From assembly GCF_943590815.1 (NCBI RefSeq), contig NZ_CALSBS010000016.1, positions 1-64,000 on the forward strand: 64,000 bases of DNA, read 5' to 3'. Source of the stretch: Pseudocitrobacter vendiensis. Its GTDB lineage: Bacteria; Pseudomonadota; Gammaproteobacteria; Enterobacterales; Enterobacteriaceae. Within the stretch, counting starts at the first letter, position 1, and every line of letters begins with the position of its first letter. The position numbers were made by a program, and so were the translations under genes. The notes beneath the pieces are model-generated. The model did not search any database and was not told the origin of the DNA. It worked only from the letters and a program-made list of their open reading frames with translations. Below are positions 29,597 to 38,845 of the stretch, in pieces.

Positions 29597-30961
29597 GTGA
29601 TTAGTATATTCGACATGTTCAAGGTGGGGATTGGCCCCTCATCTTCCCATACTGTAGGGCCGATGAAAGCGGGCAAGCAGTTCGTCGATGACCTGGTCGA
29701 AAAAGGTTTGATTGATGATGTTACCCGCGTCGCGGTTGACGTCTACGGTTCGCTCTCGTTAACCGGTAAAGGTCACCATACTGATATCGCCATTATTATG
29801 GGCCTTGCGGGCAATCAGCCTGCGACGGTCGATATTGATGCTATTCCCGCGTTTATTCGCGACGTCGAAACCCGTGGTCGTCTGCTGCTGGCTCAGGGTC
29901 GCAAAGAAGTCGACTTCCCGAAAGATAACGGCATGCGCTTCCACAACGGCAACCTGCCTCTGCATGAAAACGGTATGCAGATCCACGCCTGGGCGGGTGA
30001 AACGGAAGTCTACAGCAAAACCTATTATTCCATCGGCGGCGGTTTTATCGTTGATGAGGAGCATTTTGGTAAGGAGGCGGTCGATGAGGTGAAAGTGCCT
30101 TACCCGTTCGCGTCCGCGACCGAAATGCTGAACTACTGCAAAGAGACCGGTCTGTCACTTTCTGGCATGGTAATGCAGAACGAACTGGCGCTGCATAGCA
30201 AGAAAGAGATTGAAGAGTACTTTGCTAATGTCTGGCAAACGATGCAGGCCTGTATCGACCGTGGTATGAACACCGAAGGTGTCTTGCCAGGCCCGCTGCG
30301 TGTTCCGCGTCGCGCCTCCGCGCTGCGCCGTCTGCTGGTCGCCAGTGATAAGCTCTCGAACGACCCGATGAACGTGGTCGATTGGGTGAATATGTTTGCG
30401 CTGGCGGTGAACGAAGAAAACGCCGCCGGGGGCCGCGTGGTTACTGCGCCTACCAACGGTGCCTGCGGAATTGTGCCAGCAGTACTCGCCTATTACGATC
30501 ACTTTATCGAATCCGTCAGCCCGGATATCTACATTCGCTACTTCCTCGCCGCCGGGGCGATTGGCGCGCTCTATAAAATGAACGCCTCTATTTCCGGTGC
30601 GGAAGTGGGTTGTCAGGGCGAAGTGGGCGTGGCCTGCTCCATGGCGGCTGCGGGCCTCGCAGAACTGCTGGGCGCCAGCCCGGAACAGGTTTGCGTGGCG
30701 GCTGAAATTGGCATGGAACACAACCTGGGGCTCACCTGTGACCCGGTAGCGGGTCAGGTTCAGGTACCGTGCATTGAACGTAACGCTATCGCTTCTGTGA
30801 AAGCGATTAACGCCTCGCGCATGGCAATGCGCCGTACCAGCGAGCCGCGCGTCTCCCTCGATAAAGTCATCGAAACGATGTATGAAACCGGGAAAGATAT
30901 GAACGCCAAATACCGCGAAACCTCCCGCGGCGGACTGGCGATCAAAGTACAATGTGACTAA
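29597..30961 (+). CDS. sdaA: L-serine ammonia-lyase 1
   Basis: Iron-sulfur L-serine deaminase of 454 residues producing pyruvate and ammonia. The N-terminal beta domain carries GPSSSHTVGPM; the C-terminal alpha domain carries APTNGACGIVPAVL, and Cys residues for a 4Fe-4S cluster lie in GACG, LTCDP and VPCIERN. The start is GTG at 29597, with AGGAG 8 nt upstream and an exact match to the E. coli length; the upstream ATG has no ribosome site. Terminator downstream. In E. coli it is repressed by Lrp. Confidence 0.96.
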   Translation: MISIFDMFKVGIGPSSSHTVGPMKAGKQFVDDLVEKGLIDDVTRVAVDVYGSLSLTGKGHHTDIAIIMGLAGNQPATVDIDAIPAFIRDVETRGRLLLAQGRKEVDFPKDNGMRFHNGNLPLHENGMQIHAWAGETEVYSKTYYSIGGGFIVDEEHFGKEAVDEVKVPYPFASATEMLNYCKETGLSLSGMVMQNELALHSKKEIEEYFANVWQTMQACIDRGMNTEGVLPGPLRVPRRASALRRLLVASDKLSNDPMNVVDWVNMFALAVNEENAAGGRVVTAPTNGACGIVPAVLAYYDHFIESVSPDIYIRYFLAAGAIGALYKMNASISGAEVGCQGEVGVACSMAAAGLAELLGASPEQVCVAAEIGMEHNLGLTCDPVAGQVQVPCIERNAIASVKAINASRMAMRRTSEPRVSLDKVIETMYETGKDMNAKYRETSRGGLAIKVQCD

Positions 30962-30967
30962 CCCTCC

Positions 30968-31000
30968 TCGCCCATCTTCGGATGGGCGATTTATTTCTCT
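30968..31000 (+). terminator. Terminator of sdaA
   Basis: Nine-bp stem TCGCCCATC / GATGGGCGA with stable TTCG tetraloop, followed by a T-rich tract. Confidence 0.85.
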
Positions 31001-31084
31001 CTTTTATCTCACTTTTTTCTTCCCGCACCGCTAAACTTGCTTGTGTTGCCGTAAAAGGCTCTGGCCGGGTATTGAGCATCGGAT

Positions 31085-32659
31085 ATGCAATCTGCGCACT
31101 GGATAGTAAAACAATATCTCCATAAGCGTATTCTTCTCTGTGCCCTGGTGGCGCTGGGCGTCTTTGCGCTTACGCTGAGTATTGGATTTATTTTACAGCG
31201 TAGCGAAAATAAACAGCAGATCGAAAGCTACACCCTGCGCGCAGTGAACACGATGGATAAGATCCTGCAGAATCTGGAAAAAGAGCATGTTCGCCTGCAA
31301 CCGCTTATCGGAAAACCGTGTAATGACAGCCTGTTACAGCTTCGTCAACAAGTTGCCAACTTAAAAACCGCCCGATCTATTTTTCTCGTCAAGGACGGTA
31401 TTCTCTACTGCTCCAGCGCCTTCGGCGAACGCGATATTCCGTTGCGCAAATTGCAGCCAAGGTTGGCGGACAGCAAGCCAAAAATGATCCTGACCATAGA
31501 TCGTTCGCTGGTCAAAGGAAGTCCCGTGTTGATGCAGTGGTTTCCGGCGGCGCAGGACGACCAAAATGGCGTGGTTATCGGCATTAACATTGATTTAGTC
31601 AGCGAGATGATTCTCGACCCTTTCCCGCCGCTCATTACCCGTACCAGTCTGGGCATCGATAACGCCTATTACATGGATGGCGTCGGCATTACCGAACAGC
31701 GATTACAGCGTAAGGGCGAGATGTTCTATTCACAGGCATCCCGGGCATACCCTTTCAGCATTGCTGTTAGCGGCCCCTCATTCTGGACGCTGGCGCTGCA
31801 TGAGTTACCCGGCAGGTTACCGTTGGCGCTGATCTTCAGCTTGCTTTTTGCCTGGATAACCTGGATTGCCACCGCCAGACGCATGAGTTTCTCCTGGGAA
31901 ATCAACATGGGCATTGCCCAGCGCGAGTTCACGCTTTTCTGCCAGCCGCTGCTGAACACCCGCGCCCAGCGTTGTGACGGCGTGGAGATCCTGCTGCGCT
32001 GGAATAATCCACGGCTGGGGCCCATCGCCCCAGATGTGTTTATCCCTATTGCCGAAGCCAAAAACCTTATCCTGCCGCTTACCCGTTATGTGCTGAATGA
32101 AACGGCACAACAGCTGCACTACTTTCCCGCAGACCCTAAGTTCCATATTGGCATCAACGCGGCTGCAGCGCATTTCCGTAACGACAAACTGCTGCTTGCA
32201 GACCTTAATAACCTGTGGTTTAGCGTAAATCCTGCCGTTCAGTTAACCATCGAACTCACCGAGCGCGATGCGCTGCACGACGTGAACAGTGAACTTTTAC
32301 GCGAACTGCACAGCAGGAAAGTCCAACTGGCGATTGATGATTTCGGTACCGGCAACAGTTCGCTCTCATGGCTTGAGAAACTGCATCCCGATGTGCTGAA
32401 AATTGATAAGTCGTTTACCCATGCGATTGGTACCGATGCGGTCAATTCGACGGTGACGGACATTATTATTGCGCTGGGGCAACGTTTGAATATTGAACTG
32501 GTTGCGGAAGGGGTGGAAACGCCGGAGCAGGCAAACTATTTGCAGCGCCACGGCGTCCATTTACTGCAAGGTTATCTCTACGCGGCGCCAATGCCACTGG
32601 CGGAATTCCCCCAGTGGCTGGCGAAGCATAACGGGCTACCTGCACCCGTTACGCCTTAA
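31085..32659 (+). CDS. pdeD: CSS-domain cyclic di-GMP phosphodiesterase PdeD (YoaD)
   Basis: Inner-membrane protein of 524 residues. An N-terminal helix (about 17-38) is followed by a periplasmic CSS-motif domain (YCSSAFG near residue 110), a second helix (about 240-260) and a cytoplasmic EAL domain. The signature reads EILLRW instead of EALLRW, as in E. coli YoaD. The other catalytic motifs are intact (ELTERD, DDFGTGNSS, KIDKSF, AEGVET), so activity is expected. Disulfide state of the CSS cysteines controls such enzymes through DsbA/DsbB. It converges with yoaE, 9 bp between stops. Confidence 0.94.
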   Translation: MQSAHWIVKQYLHKRILLCALVALGVFALTLSIGFILQRSENKQQIESYTLRAVNTMDKILQNLEKEHVRLQPLIGKPCNDSLLQLRQQVANLKTARSIFLVKDGILYCSSAFGERDIPLRKLQPRLADSKPKMILTIDRSLVKGSPVLMQWFPAAQDDQNGVVIGINIDLVSEMILDPFPPLITRTSLGIDNAYYMDGVGITEQRLQRKGEMFYSQASRAYPFSIAVSGPSFWTLALHELPGRLPLALIFSLLFAWITWIATARRMSFSWEINMGIAQREFTLFCQPLLNTRAQRCDGVEILLRWNNPRLGPIAPDVFIPIAEAKNLILPLTRYVLNETAQQLHYFPADPKFHIGINAAAAHFRNDKLLLADLNNLWFSVNPAVQLTIELTERDALHDVNSELLRELHSRKVQLAIDDFGTGNSSLSWLEKLHPDVLKIDKSFTHAIGTDAVNSTVTDIIIALGQRLNIELVAEGVETPEQANYLQRHGVHLLQGYLYAAPMPLAEFPQWLAKHNGLPAPVTP

Positions 32660-32668
32660 AGGCCCATA

Positions 32669-34228
32669 TTATTCTTCTTCGTCATGTTCTGACGGTTGCT
32701 TCACCACGCGAACTTGATCGATGCGGTAGTTATTGGCTTCAGTGATGGTTATTTGTAACGGCGCGAGCTCAATCACATCGCCCACTTTCGGGATATGGCC
32801 GTTAACGGCAATGACCAGGCCCGCGACAGTAGCGATATCTTCTTCCTCATTCACCAGGTTATCTATTCCCAACGCCTGTTGCAGCGCGTGCAGATCCGTA
32901 CCGCCCTTCACCACCCATCCTTCGTCATCGGCGACGATTTCGGGAGTTTCATCGGCATCAGGGAATTCACCGGCGATAGCTTCCAGCACGTCCAGAGGTG
33001 TCACCAGCCCCTGCACCACACCAAACTCGTTGGTGACGATAACAAAGCTGCCTTTTGCCCGACGCAGCACACCCAACAGGTTAATCGGGTCAAGCGTATC
33101 CGGCACCACAATGGCCGGGTGGGCTGAGGCAATTGCCGCCACGTCATCACCCGCTTCCAGCGCTACCAGCATCTCTTTGGCACGCACGATACCAATCACT
33201 TCATCCAGCTCGCCACGACACACCGGGAACAGGCTGTGCGGCGACGAAAGCAGCTGTTCGCGGATTTCATCTTTGCTGAGGTCGGCATCGACCCAACTGA
33301 TTTCACCGCGCGGCGTCATGATGCTACGCAGGGAACGCGAAGCCAGCGTCAGCACGCCGTTAATCATATAGCGTTCTTCTTCCGCAAACGCCCCTTCCGG
33401 CACTGATATAGGCGTTGGGTTATCACCTTCCTGTTGCGGGCTGGCCTGCTTACGGCTGCCCATCAGGCGCAGAATGGCATCCGCAGTACGCGCGCGCAGC
33501 GGCAGCGTGGACTGGTGACGAATGAAGTTACGACGCGCAATCTGGTTAAACAGTTCGATAATGATAGAGAAACCAATCGCCGCGTACAGGTAGCCTTTCG
33601 GAATATGGAAACCGAAACCTTCTGCCACGAGGCTCAAACCGATCATCAGCAGGAAGCTCAGACAGAGCACCACGACCGTCGGATGCTGGTTGACAAAATT
33701 CGTCAGCGGTTTGGAAGCCAGCAGCATCACACCCATCGCAATCACCACGGCCGCCATCATGACAGGCAGATCGTTCACCATCCCCACGGCGGTAATGACC
33801 GCATCCAGAGAGAAGACGGCATCCAGCACCACAATTTGCAGTACTACGACCCAGAAGCTGGCATAGCCTTTACCGTGACCGGCATCGTGCTGACGGTTTT
33901 CCAGCCGCTCATGAAGCTCGGTTGTCGCCTTGAACAACAGGAACAGACCACCCAGCAGCATGATCAAATCTCGCCCGGAAAACGAGTAATCCCATACGCT
34001 AAACAGCGGCGCGGTGAGCGTGACCATCCACGAGATCACCGAAAGCAGGCCCAGACGCATAATCAGCGCCAACGACAGACCAATCAGGCGCGCTTTATCA
34101 CGCTGTTTTGGCGGCAGTTTATCCGCAAGGATCGCGATAAAGACCAGGTTATCAATACCCAGTACGATCTCCAGGACGACTAGCGTCAACAAACCGGCCC
34201 AGATTGACGGGTCCATTAACAATTCCAT
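32669..34228 (-). CDS. yoaE: TerC/CBS/CorC_HlyC domain membrane protein YoaE
   Basis: Protein of 519 residues. A TerC-like membrane domain of seven to eight helices (residues 1-235; [12 protein letters not shown] and [15 protein letters not shown] motifs with membrane aspartates) is followed by two CBS domains (about 305-425) and a CorC_HlyC domain. TerC relatives are implicated in manganese export or metallation of exported proteins; the role of YoaE itself is not settled. GGAG lies 6 nt before the ATG. A 70-codon ORF overlaps the start, which suggests coupling. Long 5' region shared with manXYZ. Confidence 0.93.
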   Translation of the reverse strand: MELLMDPSIWAGLLTLVVLEIVLGIDNLVFIAILADKLPPKQRDKARLIGLSLALIMRLGLLSVISWMVTLTAPLFSVWDYSFSGRDLIMLLGGLFLLFKATTELHERLENRQHDAGHGKGYASFWVVVLQIVVLDAVFSLDAVITAVGMVNDLPVMMAAVVIAMGVMLLASKPLTNFVNQHPTVVVLCLSFLLMIGLSLVAEGFGFHIPKGYLYAAIGFSIIIELFNQIARRNFIRHQSTLPLRARTADAILRLMGSRKQASPQQEGDNPTPISVPEGAFAEEERYMINGVLTLASRSLRSIMTPRGEISWVDADLSKDEIREQLLSSPHSLFPVCRGELDEVIGIVRAKEMLVALEAGDDVAAIASAHPAIVVPDTLDPINLLGVLRRAKGSFVIVTNEFGVVQGLVTPLDVLEAIAGEFPDADETPEIVADDEGWVVKGGTDLHALQQALGIDNLVNEEEDIATVAGLVIAVNGHIPKVGDVIELAPLQITITEANNYRIDQVRVVKQPSEHDEEE

Positions 34229-34428
34229 GAGCGACTCCAGCTAACAAGATGACGCGTCATCGCGCTGTCAGATACAGGCGTGACAATTTCAGACAAAAGT
34301 GAACGGTGGCGCGGCTGGCCGGGATGTACTGCACAAATGTGCGATGTGAATATGAAAAGGCGTCGGTGACGGTCCATACTTTGGGCTACAGCCCTATACT
34401 CCTGCAAAATTAAACGGAAGCTAAACAT
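34216..34428 (-). CDS. Possible leader ORF overlapping the yoaE start
   Basis: Open frame of 70 codons whose stop lies 13 nt inside yoaE, so the yoaE ATG sits within its last codons. That geometry favours translational coupling. The peptide is Arg/Ser/His-rich with no domain or signal sequence. I see no clear ribosome site before its ATG. I recall a small gene (yoaL) annotated just upstream of E. coli yoaE, but cannot confirm that this is the same frame. It may be a chance ORF. Confidence 0.35.
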   Translation of the reverse strand: MFSFRLILQEYRAVAQSMDRHRRLFIFTSHICAVHPGQPRHRSLLSEIVTPVSDSAMTRHLVSWSRSWNC

Positions 34429-34483
34429 AGCAAAATCTGATCACAATTTGGCAAAGATTTACCTGTCTTTGCAATAAGTAGGG

Positions 34484-34506
34484 TTATTTTTTGCGCTGCA
34501 AAATAA
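34484..34506. promoter_or_regulatory. Mlc/NagC-type operator 1 (manXYZ)
   Basis: Dyad TTATTTT-N9-AAAATAA, the shape of ROK-family Mlc and NagC operators. Mlc represses manXYZ in E. coli. Confidence 0.5.
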
Positions 34507-34545
34507 TCGCTTACCTTTGACTAAATTACGGATCTTCATCACATT

Positions 34546-34573
34546 AATTATTTTTTCACTATCTAAAATAATT
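34546..34573. promoter_or_regulatory. Mlc/NagC-type operator 2 (manXYZ)
   Basis: Dyad AATTATTTT-N10-AAAATAATT, centred about 64 bp from operator 1. Which of Mlc or NagC binds cannot be told by eye. Confidence 0.5.
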
Positions 34574-34686
34574 CTCGGTAGTTATTAATTTTTTCTCTCA
34601 AACCCTTATCTGAATCGATTCGGTCACGACATCGCTTCAACAGGCATCAGCCCGCCTGATGCGACGATAATAAAAGGAGGTAGCAA

Positions 34687-35649
34687 GTGACGATTGCTAT
34701 TGTAATAGGCACACATGGTTGGGCAGCAGAACAACTGCTGAAGACGGCAGAGATGCTGTTGGGCGAGCAGGAAAATGTGGGTTGGATCGATTTCGTACCT
34801 GGCGAAAACGCCGAGACGCTGATCGAAAAATACAACGCACAACTGGCAAAGCTTGATACCAGCAAAGGCGTGTTGTTCCTCGTTGATACCTGGGGCGGAA
34901 GCCCGTTCAACGCGGCCAGCCGCATTGTCGTTGATAAAGAACAGTATGAAGTCATTGCGGGCGTCAACATCCCGATGTTAGTGGAAACGCTGATGGCGCG
35001 TGATGATAACCCATCGTTTGATGAGCTGGTGGCGATCGCCGTTGAAACCGGGCGTGAAGGCGTGAAAGCGCTGAAAGCGAAGCCGGTTGAAAAAGCGGCA
35101 CCAGCCCCGGTCGCAGCGAAACCTGCGGCACCGGTTAAACCAATGGGTGAAAATGACTACATGGTCATTGGCCTGGCGCGTATCGATGACCGTTTAATCC
35201 ACGGCCAGGTAGCCACCCGCTGGACTAAAGAAACCAACGTCCGCCGCATCATCGTTGTCAGCGATGAAGTTGCCGCAGATACCGTACGTAAAACCCTGCT
35301 GACACAGGTTGCTCCTCCGGGCGTAACCGCGCATGTGGTTGATATTGCCAAGATGCTTCGCGTCTACAACAACCCGAAATACGCGGGTGAACGAGTGATG
35401 CTGCTGTTCACGAACCCGACGGATGTCGAACGCCTTGCTGAAGGTGGTGTGAAATTCACCTCTATCAACATCGGTGGTATGGCTTTCCGCCAGGGTAAAA
35501 CTCAGGTGAATAACGCCGTTTCGGTCGATGAAAAAGATATCGAAGCGTTCAGAAAACTGAACGACCGTGGTATCGAACTGGAAGTCCGTAAGGTCTCCAA
35601 CGATCCGAAACTGAAAATGATGGATCTGATCAACAAGATTGGCAAATAA
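34687..35649 (+). CDS. manX: PTS mannose transporter subunit IIAB
   Basis: Cytoplasmic phosphotransfer protein of 320 residues. The IIA domain (1-133) has phospho-His10 in GTHGW; an Ala/Pro/Lys-rich hinge (134-156) leads to the IIB domain with phospho-His172 in DDRLIHGQ. It takes phosphate from HPr and passes it to mannose, glucose, glucosamine or N-acetylglucosamine entering through ManYZ. The start is GTG with AGGAGG upstream, as in E. coli; the linker is 3 residues shorter. First gene of manXYZ. In E. coli the sRNA SgrS silences this mRNA. Confidence 0.97.
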   Translation: MTIAIVIGTHGWAAEQLLKTAEMLLGEQENVGWIDFVPGENAETLIEKYNAQLAKLDTSKGVLFLVDTWGGSPFNAASRIVVDKEQYEVIAGVNIPMLVETLMARDDNPSFDELVAIAVETGREGVKALKAKPVEKAAPAPVAAKPAAPVKPMGENDYMVIGLARIDDRLIHGQVATRWTKETNVRRIIVVSDEVAADTVRKTLLTQVAPPGVTAHVVDIAKMLRVYNNPKYAGERVMLLFTNPTDVERLAEGGVKFTSINIGGMAFRQGKTQVNNAVSVDEKDIEAFRKLNDRGIELEVRKVSNDPKLKMMDLINKIGK

Positions 35650-35711
35650 GCTATCTCGTTGATTGTCACTCCGTTTTCACACTTTAGTCTTACGTTTATA
35701 GGAGAAGTACA

Positions 35712-36512
35712 ATGGAGATTACCACTCTTCAAATTGTGCTGATATTCATCGTCGCCTGTATCGCAGGTATGGAGTCGATCCTTGATGAGTTTCAGTGCCA
35801 CCGACCGCTCGTTGCTTGTACCCTGGTCGGTATCGTTCTCGGCGATATGAAAACCGGTATCATCATCGGTGGTACGCTGGAAATGATCGCCCTGGGCTGG
35901 ATGAACATCGGTGCGGCGGTTGCGCCTGATGCCGCGCTGGCTTCCATCATCTCAACCATTCTGGTTATTGCAGGTCATCAGAGTATCGGCGCCGGTATCG
36001 CGCTGGCGATTCCTCTGGCAGCCGCAGGCCAGGTTCTGACCATCATCGTACGTACCATTACCGTGGCATTCCAGCACGCGGCGGATAAGGCGGCCGAAAA
36101 TGGCAACCTGACGGCGCTGTCCTGGATCCACGTCTCCTCACTGTTCCTGCAGGCGATGCGTATCGCTATCCCGGCAGTGATCGTGGCGGTGTCTGTGGGT
36201 ACCAGCGAAGTGCAGAACATGCTGAACGCGATTCCGGAAGTGGTCACCAGCGGCCTGAACATCGCTGGTGGTATGATCGTTGTCGTCGGTTACGCCATGG
36301 TTATTAACATGATGCGTGCGGGCTACCTGATGCCGTTCTTCTACCTGGGCTTCGTCACCGCTGCCTTCACCAACTTCAACCTGGTTGCGCTGGGTGTGAT
36401 TGGTGCGGTAATGGCGATTCTGTACATTCAGTTGAGCCCGAAATATAACCGCGTTGCGGGTGCTGCGGCTCCGGCTGCTGGCGCAAATGATCTTGATAAC
36501 GAACTGGACTAA
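35712..36512 (+). CDS. manY: PTS mannose transporter subunit IIC
   Basis: Inner-membrane subunit of 266 residues of the mannose-family permease. It forms the sugar channel with ManZ and is also used by phage lambda DNA and some class II bacteriocins in related strains. It is hydrophobic throughout, with the conserved PLVACTLVGIVLGD and GGTLEMIALGWMNIGAAVAPD segments. Strong ribosome site (AGGAG). The second gene of manXYZ, 62 bp after manX. Confidence 0.97.
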   Translation: MEITTLQIVLIFIVACIAGMESILDEFQCHRPLVACTLVGIVLGDMKTGIIIGGTLEMIALGWMNIGAAVAPDAALASIISTILVIAGHQSIGAGIALAIPLAAAGQVLTIIVRTITVAFQHAADKAAENGNLTALSWIHVSSLFLQAMRIAIPAVIVAVSVGTSEVQNMLNAIPEVVTSGLNIAGGMIVVVGYAMVINMMRAGYLMPFFYLGFVTAAFTNFNLVALGVIGAVMAILYIQLSPKYNRVAGAAAPAAGANDLDNELD

Positions 36513-36524
36513 CAGGTGAGCGAC

Positions 36525-37376
36525 ATGGTTGATACAACTCAAACTACCACCGAGAAAAAACTCACTCCGAGCGATATCCGTGGCGTGTTCCTGCGTTCAA
36601 ACCTGTTCCAGGGTTCTTGGAACTTCGAACGTATGCAGGCGCTGGGCTTCTGCTTCTCCATGGTACCGGCGATCCGTCGTCTGTATCCTGAGAACAACGA
36701 TGCGCGTAAACAGGCTATCAAGCGTCACCTGGAGTTCTTTAACACCCATCCCTACGTTGCAGCGCCGGTTCTGGGCGTAACGCTTGCGATGGAAGAACAG
36801 CGTGCTAACGGCGCTGAAATTGACGATGCAGCAATCAACGGTATCAAAGTCGGTCTGATGGGCCCGCTGGCAGGCGTCGGCGACCCGATCTTCTGGGGTA
36901 CTGTACGTCCGGTCTTCGCGGCATTGGGTGCGGGTATTGCGATGAGCGGCAGCCTGCTTGGGCCTCTGCTGTTCTTCATCCTGTTTAACGTGGTGCGTCT
37001 GGCTACCCGTTACTACGGTGTGGCGTACGGCTACCGTAAAGGTGTCGATATCGTTAAAGATATGGGCGGCGGCTTCCTGCAGAAACTGACTGAGGGGGCG
37101 TCAATCCTCGGCCTGTTTGTCATGGGGGCATTGGTTAACAAGTGGACGCACGTCAACATCCCGTTGGTGGTTTCGACCATTACCGGTCAGGATGGACAGA
37201 CGCGCGTCACCACTGTGCAGACCATCCTGGACCAGCTGATGCCGGGTCTGGTACCGCTGCTGCTGACCTTCGCCTGTATGTGGCTGCTGCGTAAGAAAGT
37301 TAACCCGCTGTGGATCATCGTTGGCTTCTTCGTCATCGGTATCGTGGGCTACGCAATCGGCCTGCTGGGTCTGTAA
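36525..37376 (+). CDS. manZ: PTS mannose transporter subunit IID
   Basis: Inner-membrane IID subunit of 283 residues, identical in length to E. coli ManZ. Conserved features are [22 protein letters not shown] near the N-terminus and [21 protein letters not shown]. The start at 36525 has AGGTGA 6 nt upstream; a GTG three codons earlier is less likely. The start lies 12 nt after the manY stop. The operon ends at a strong terminator just downstream. Confidence 0.97.
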   Translation: MVDTTQTTTEKKLTPSDIRGVFLRSNLFQGSWNFERMQALGFCFSMVPAIRRLYPENNDARKQAIKRHLEFFNTHPYVAAPVLGVTLAMEEQRANGAEIDDAAINGIKVGLMGPLAGVGDPIFWGTVRPVFAALGAGIAMSGSLLGPLLFFILFNVVRLATRYYGVAYGYRKGVDIVKDMGGGFLQKLTEGASILGLFVMGALVNKWTHVNIPLVVSTITGQDGQTRVTTVQTILDQLMPGLVPLLLTFACMWLLRKKVNPLWIIVGFFVIGIVGYAIGLLGL

Positions 37377-37389
37377 TATCTGTTGTACG

Positions 37390-37416
37390 CCGGGGGCTCA
37401 GGCCCCCGGTTTTTTA
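37390..37416 (+). terminator. Terminator of manXYZ
   Basis: Eight-bp GC stem CCGGGGGC / GCCCCCGG, loop TCAG, followed by T6. It sits between manZ and yobD. Confidence 0.88.
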
Positions 37417-37428
37417 TTCGGAGGCTTA

Positions 37429-37887
37429 ATGACAATAACGGATTGGGTACTGGTTTTCTTTATCATCGCACTGCTGGCTTTCGCTCTATACGACCAGTTC
37501 ATCATGCCCCGCCGTCATGGCGCCACGCTGCTTTCTATCCCCCTTCTGCGTCGTAACCGTATTGATGGCGCAATTTTCGTCGGCCTTATTGCAATTCTCA
37601 TCTATAACAACATCAACAATAATGGTGCACAAATCACCACCTGGCTGTTATCGTCGCTGGCACTGATGGGCCTTTATCTGTTCTGGATCCGCAGCCCAAA
37701 AATCATTTTCAAATCGATGGGCTTTTTCTTCGCCAATATCTGGATTGAATATCCACGGGTGAAACAGATGAATTTATCCGAGGATGGCGTGCTGGTGATG
37801 CAATTAGAACAACGGCGTCTGCTGGTTCGTGTGAAGAATATTGATGACCTCGAAAAGATATCTAAACTTCTTCTTTCATCTCAATAG
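37429..37887 (+). CDS. yobD: DUF986 family inner-membrane protein YobD
   Basis: Membrane protein of 152 residues with three hydrophobic segments (about 5-22, 45-62, 66-84) and a soluble C-terminus; function unknown. It matches E. coli YobD in length. The start at 37429 is set by GGAGG 5 nt upstream, just after the manXYZ terminator. Reduced readthrough from the man operon may supply part of its transcript. Confidence 0.93.
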   Translation: MTITDWVLVFFIIALLAFALYDQFIMPRRHGATLLSIPLLRRNRIDGAIFVGLIAILIYNNINNNGAQITTWLLSSLALMGLYLFWIRSPKIIFKSMGFFFANIWIEYPRVKQMNLSEDGVLVMQLEQRRLLVRVKNIDDLEKISKLLLSSQ

Positions 37888-37892
37888 GTTAT

Positions 37893-37914
37893 AAATATAG
37901 CCAGTGCTATAGTT
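37893..37914. promoter_or_regulatory. MntR operator 1 upstream of mntP
   Basis: AAATATAGC-CAGT-GCTATAGTT closely matches the E. coli MntR consensus palindrome AAACATAGC-N4-GCTATGTTT. MntR with manganese activates mntP in E. coli. Confidence 0.75.
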
Positions 37915-37935
37915 GTGCTATTTTAAGGCACTTTT

Positions 37936-37955
37936 AATATAGCGTTGGCTATATT
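37936..37955. promoter_or_regulatory. MntR operator 2 upstream of mntP
   Basis: AATATAGC-GTTG-GCTATATT is a near-perfect palindrome of the same class, 42 bp (four helical turns) from operator 1. Confidence 0.75.
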
Positions 37956-37969
37956 CCTTCAAAAAATAC

Positions 37970-38027
37970 ACGATAATGATTAACGTTTTTCTCACCTTAT
38001 TTCGCAAATGAAAATCGTTATCATTTA
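37970..38027. promoter_or_regulatory. Fur box-like cluster upstream of mntP
   Basis: GATAATGATTA near 37972 and AATGAAAATCGTTATCATT near 38007-38025 resemble Fur hexamer repeats. Fur has been linked to mntP in E. coli. Base-level assignment is uncertain. Confidence 0.45.
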
Positions 38028-38091
38028 ATTAAAAAGAATAACACTTTCTGTTCTTGGTTTATATTCTAAAAATATGTTAATGTTGCGTCCG

Positions 38092-38240
38092 TCGTTGGGG
38101 AGTAGCCGATTTTCAGTCATCTGAAAATGTGCGTGTCAACATACTCGTTGCAAAACGTGGCACGTACGAACCATTCATTCCACCCAGAATGGTTAGGCGA
38201 GACCATAGATGCGCTTACTGCTGTTTACTGGGGGCAGGAG
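38092..38240 (+). ncRNA. yybP-ykoY manganese riboswitch of mntP
   Basis: The mntP leader contains the two hallmark segments of this class: TTGGGGAGTAGCC at 38095-38107 and AGGCGAGACC at 38195-38204. They are separated by stem-forming sequence. The leader ends at GGGGGCAGGAG, which includes the mntP ribosome site. The arrangement is that of the E. coli mntP leader, where manganese binding opens the ribosome site and raises expression. Confidence 0.9.
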
Positions 38241-38248
38241 TGTGTCAT

Positions 38249-38845
38249 ATGGATATTCCCGGTCTGGACGCTCTGATGAACGCATACGCAATTATTCTCC
38301 TCGCCCTTGGCATGTCGATGGATGCTTTCGCTGCATCGATGGGTAAAGGCGCCACGCTACACAAACCAAAATTCTCTGAAGCCATTCGCACTGGTCTTAT
38401 CTTTGGCGTTATTGAAACCCTTACCCCGCTGATTGGCTGGGGGCTGGGTATGCTCGCCAGCCGCTTTGTGCTGGAGTGGAGCCATTGGGTGGCGTTCGTG
38501 CTGCTGGTCTTTTTAGGCGGACGTATGATTGTCGAAGGGTTCCGGGGCGATGATAGCGATGAAGATTGTGAACCGCCCCGCCGTCACGGTTTCTGGTTAT
38601 TAGTCACCACCGCGATTGCCACCAGCCTTGATGCGATGGCGGTCGGTGTCGGTCTGGCGTTTTTACAGGTCAATATTCTGGTAATGGCGCTGGCCATTGG
38701 CTGCGCAACCTTCACCATGTCCACGCTGGGCATGATGATTGGTCGCTTTATCGGCCCGCTGCTCGGCAAACGGGCTGAAATTCTGGGCGGTATTGTGCTT
38801 ATCGGCATTGGCGCAGAAATTCTCTACAGCCATTTCGCCGGTTAA
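38249..38845 (+). CDS. mntP: Manganese efflux pump MntP
   Basis: Six-helix inner-membrane exporter of 198 residues. The two symmetric metal-site motifs are [10 protein letters not shown] and [10 protein letters not shown]. The ATG at 38249 is chosen because the riboswitch-controlled CAGGAG lies 8 nt upstream. The family N-terminus aligns best from the ATG at 38276 (189 residues), which lacks a good ribosome site; the extra nine residues may be a genus trait. The gene overlaps the convergent rlmA stop by 4 nt. Control elements upstream: two MntR boxes, Fur-like sites and a riboswitch. Confidence 0.93.
   Translation: MDIPGLDALMNAYAIILLALGMSMDAFAASMGKGATLHKPKFSEAIRTGLIFGVIETLTPLIGWGLGMLASRFVLEWSHWVAFVLLVFLGGRMIVEGFRGDDSDEDCEPPRRHGFWLLVTTAIATSLDAMAVGVGLAFLQVNILVMALAIGCATFTMSTLGMMIGRFIGPLLGKRAEILGGIVLIGIGAEILYSHFAG

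Larger units (their letters stand above)
34429..34686. other. yoaE / manX divergent control region
   Basis: AT-rich interval of 258 bp without a convincing gene. It holds two Mlc/NagC-type palindromes (annotated separately). A lone good CRP half-site (TCACA at 34539-34543) has only a weak partner. The manX ribosome site (AGGAGG) is at the right end. Confidence 0.65.

Noticed and set aside
30155-30952. Minus-strand frame of 265 codons
   Set aside because: Antisense to sdaA, His/Arg-rich shadow without recognisable family.
33434-34183. Plus-strand frame of 249 codons, rich in Gln, His and Arg
   Set aside because: Antisense to the TerC domain of yoaE; composition is typical of a reverse-complement shadow.
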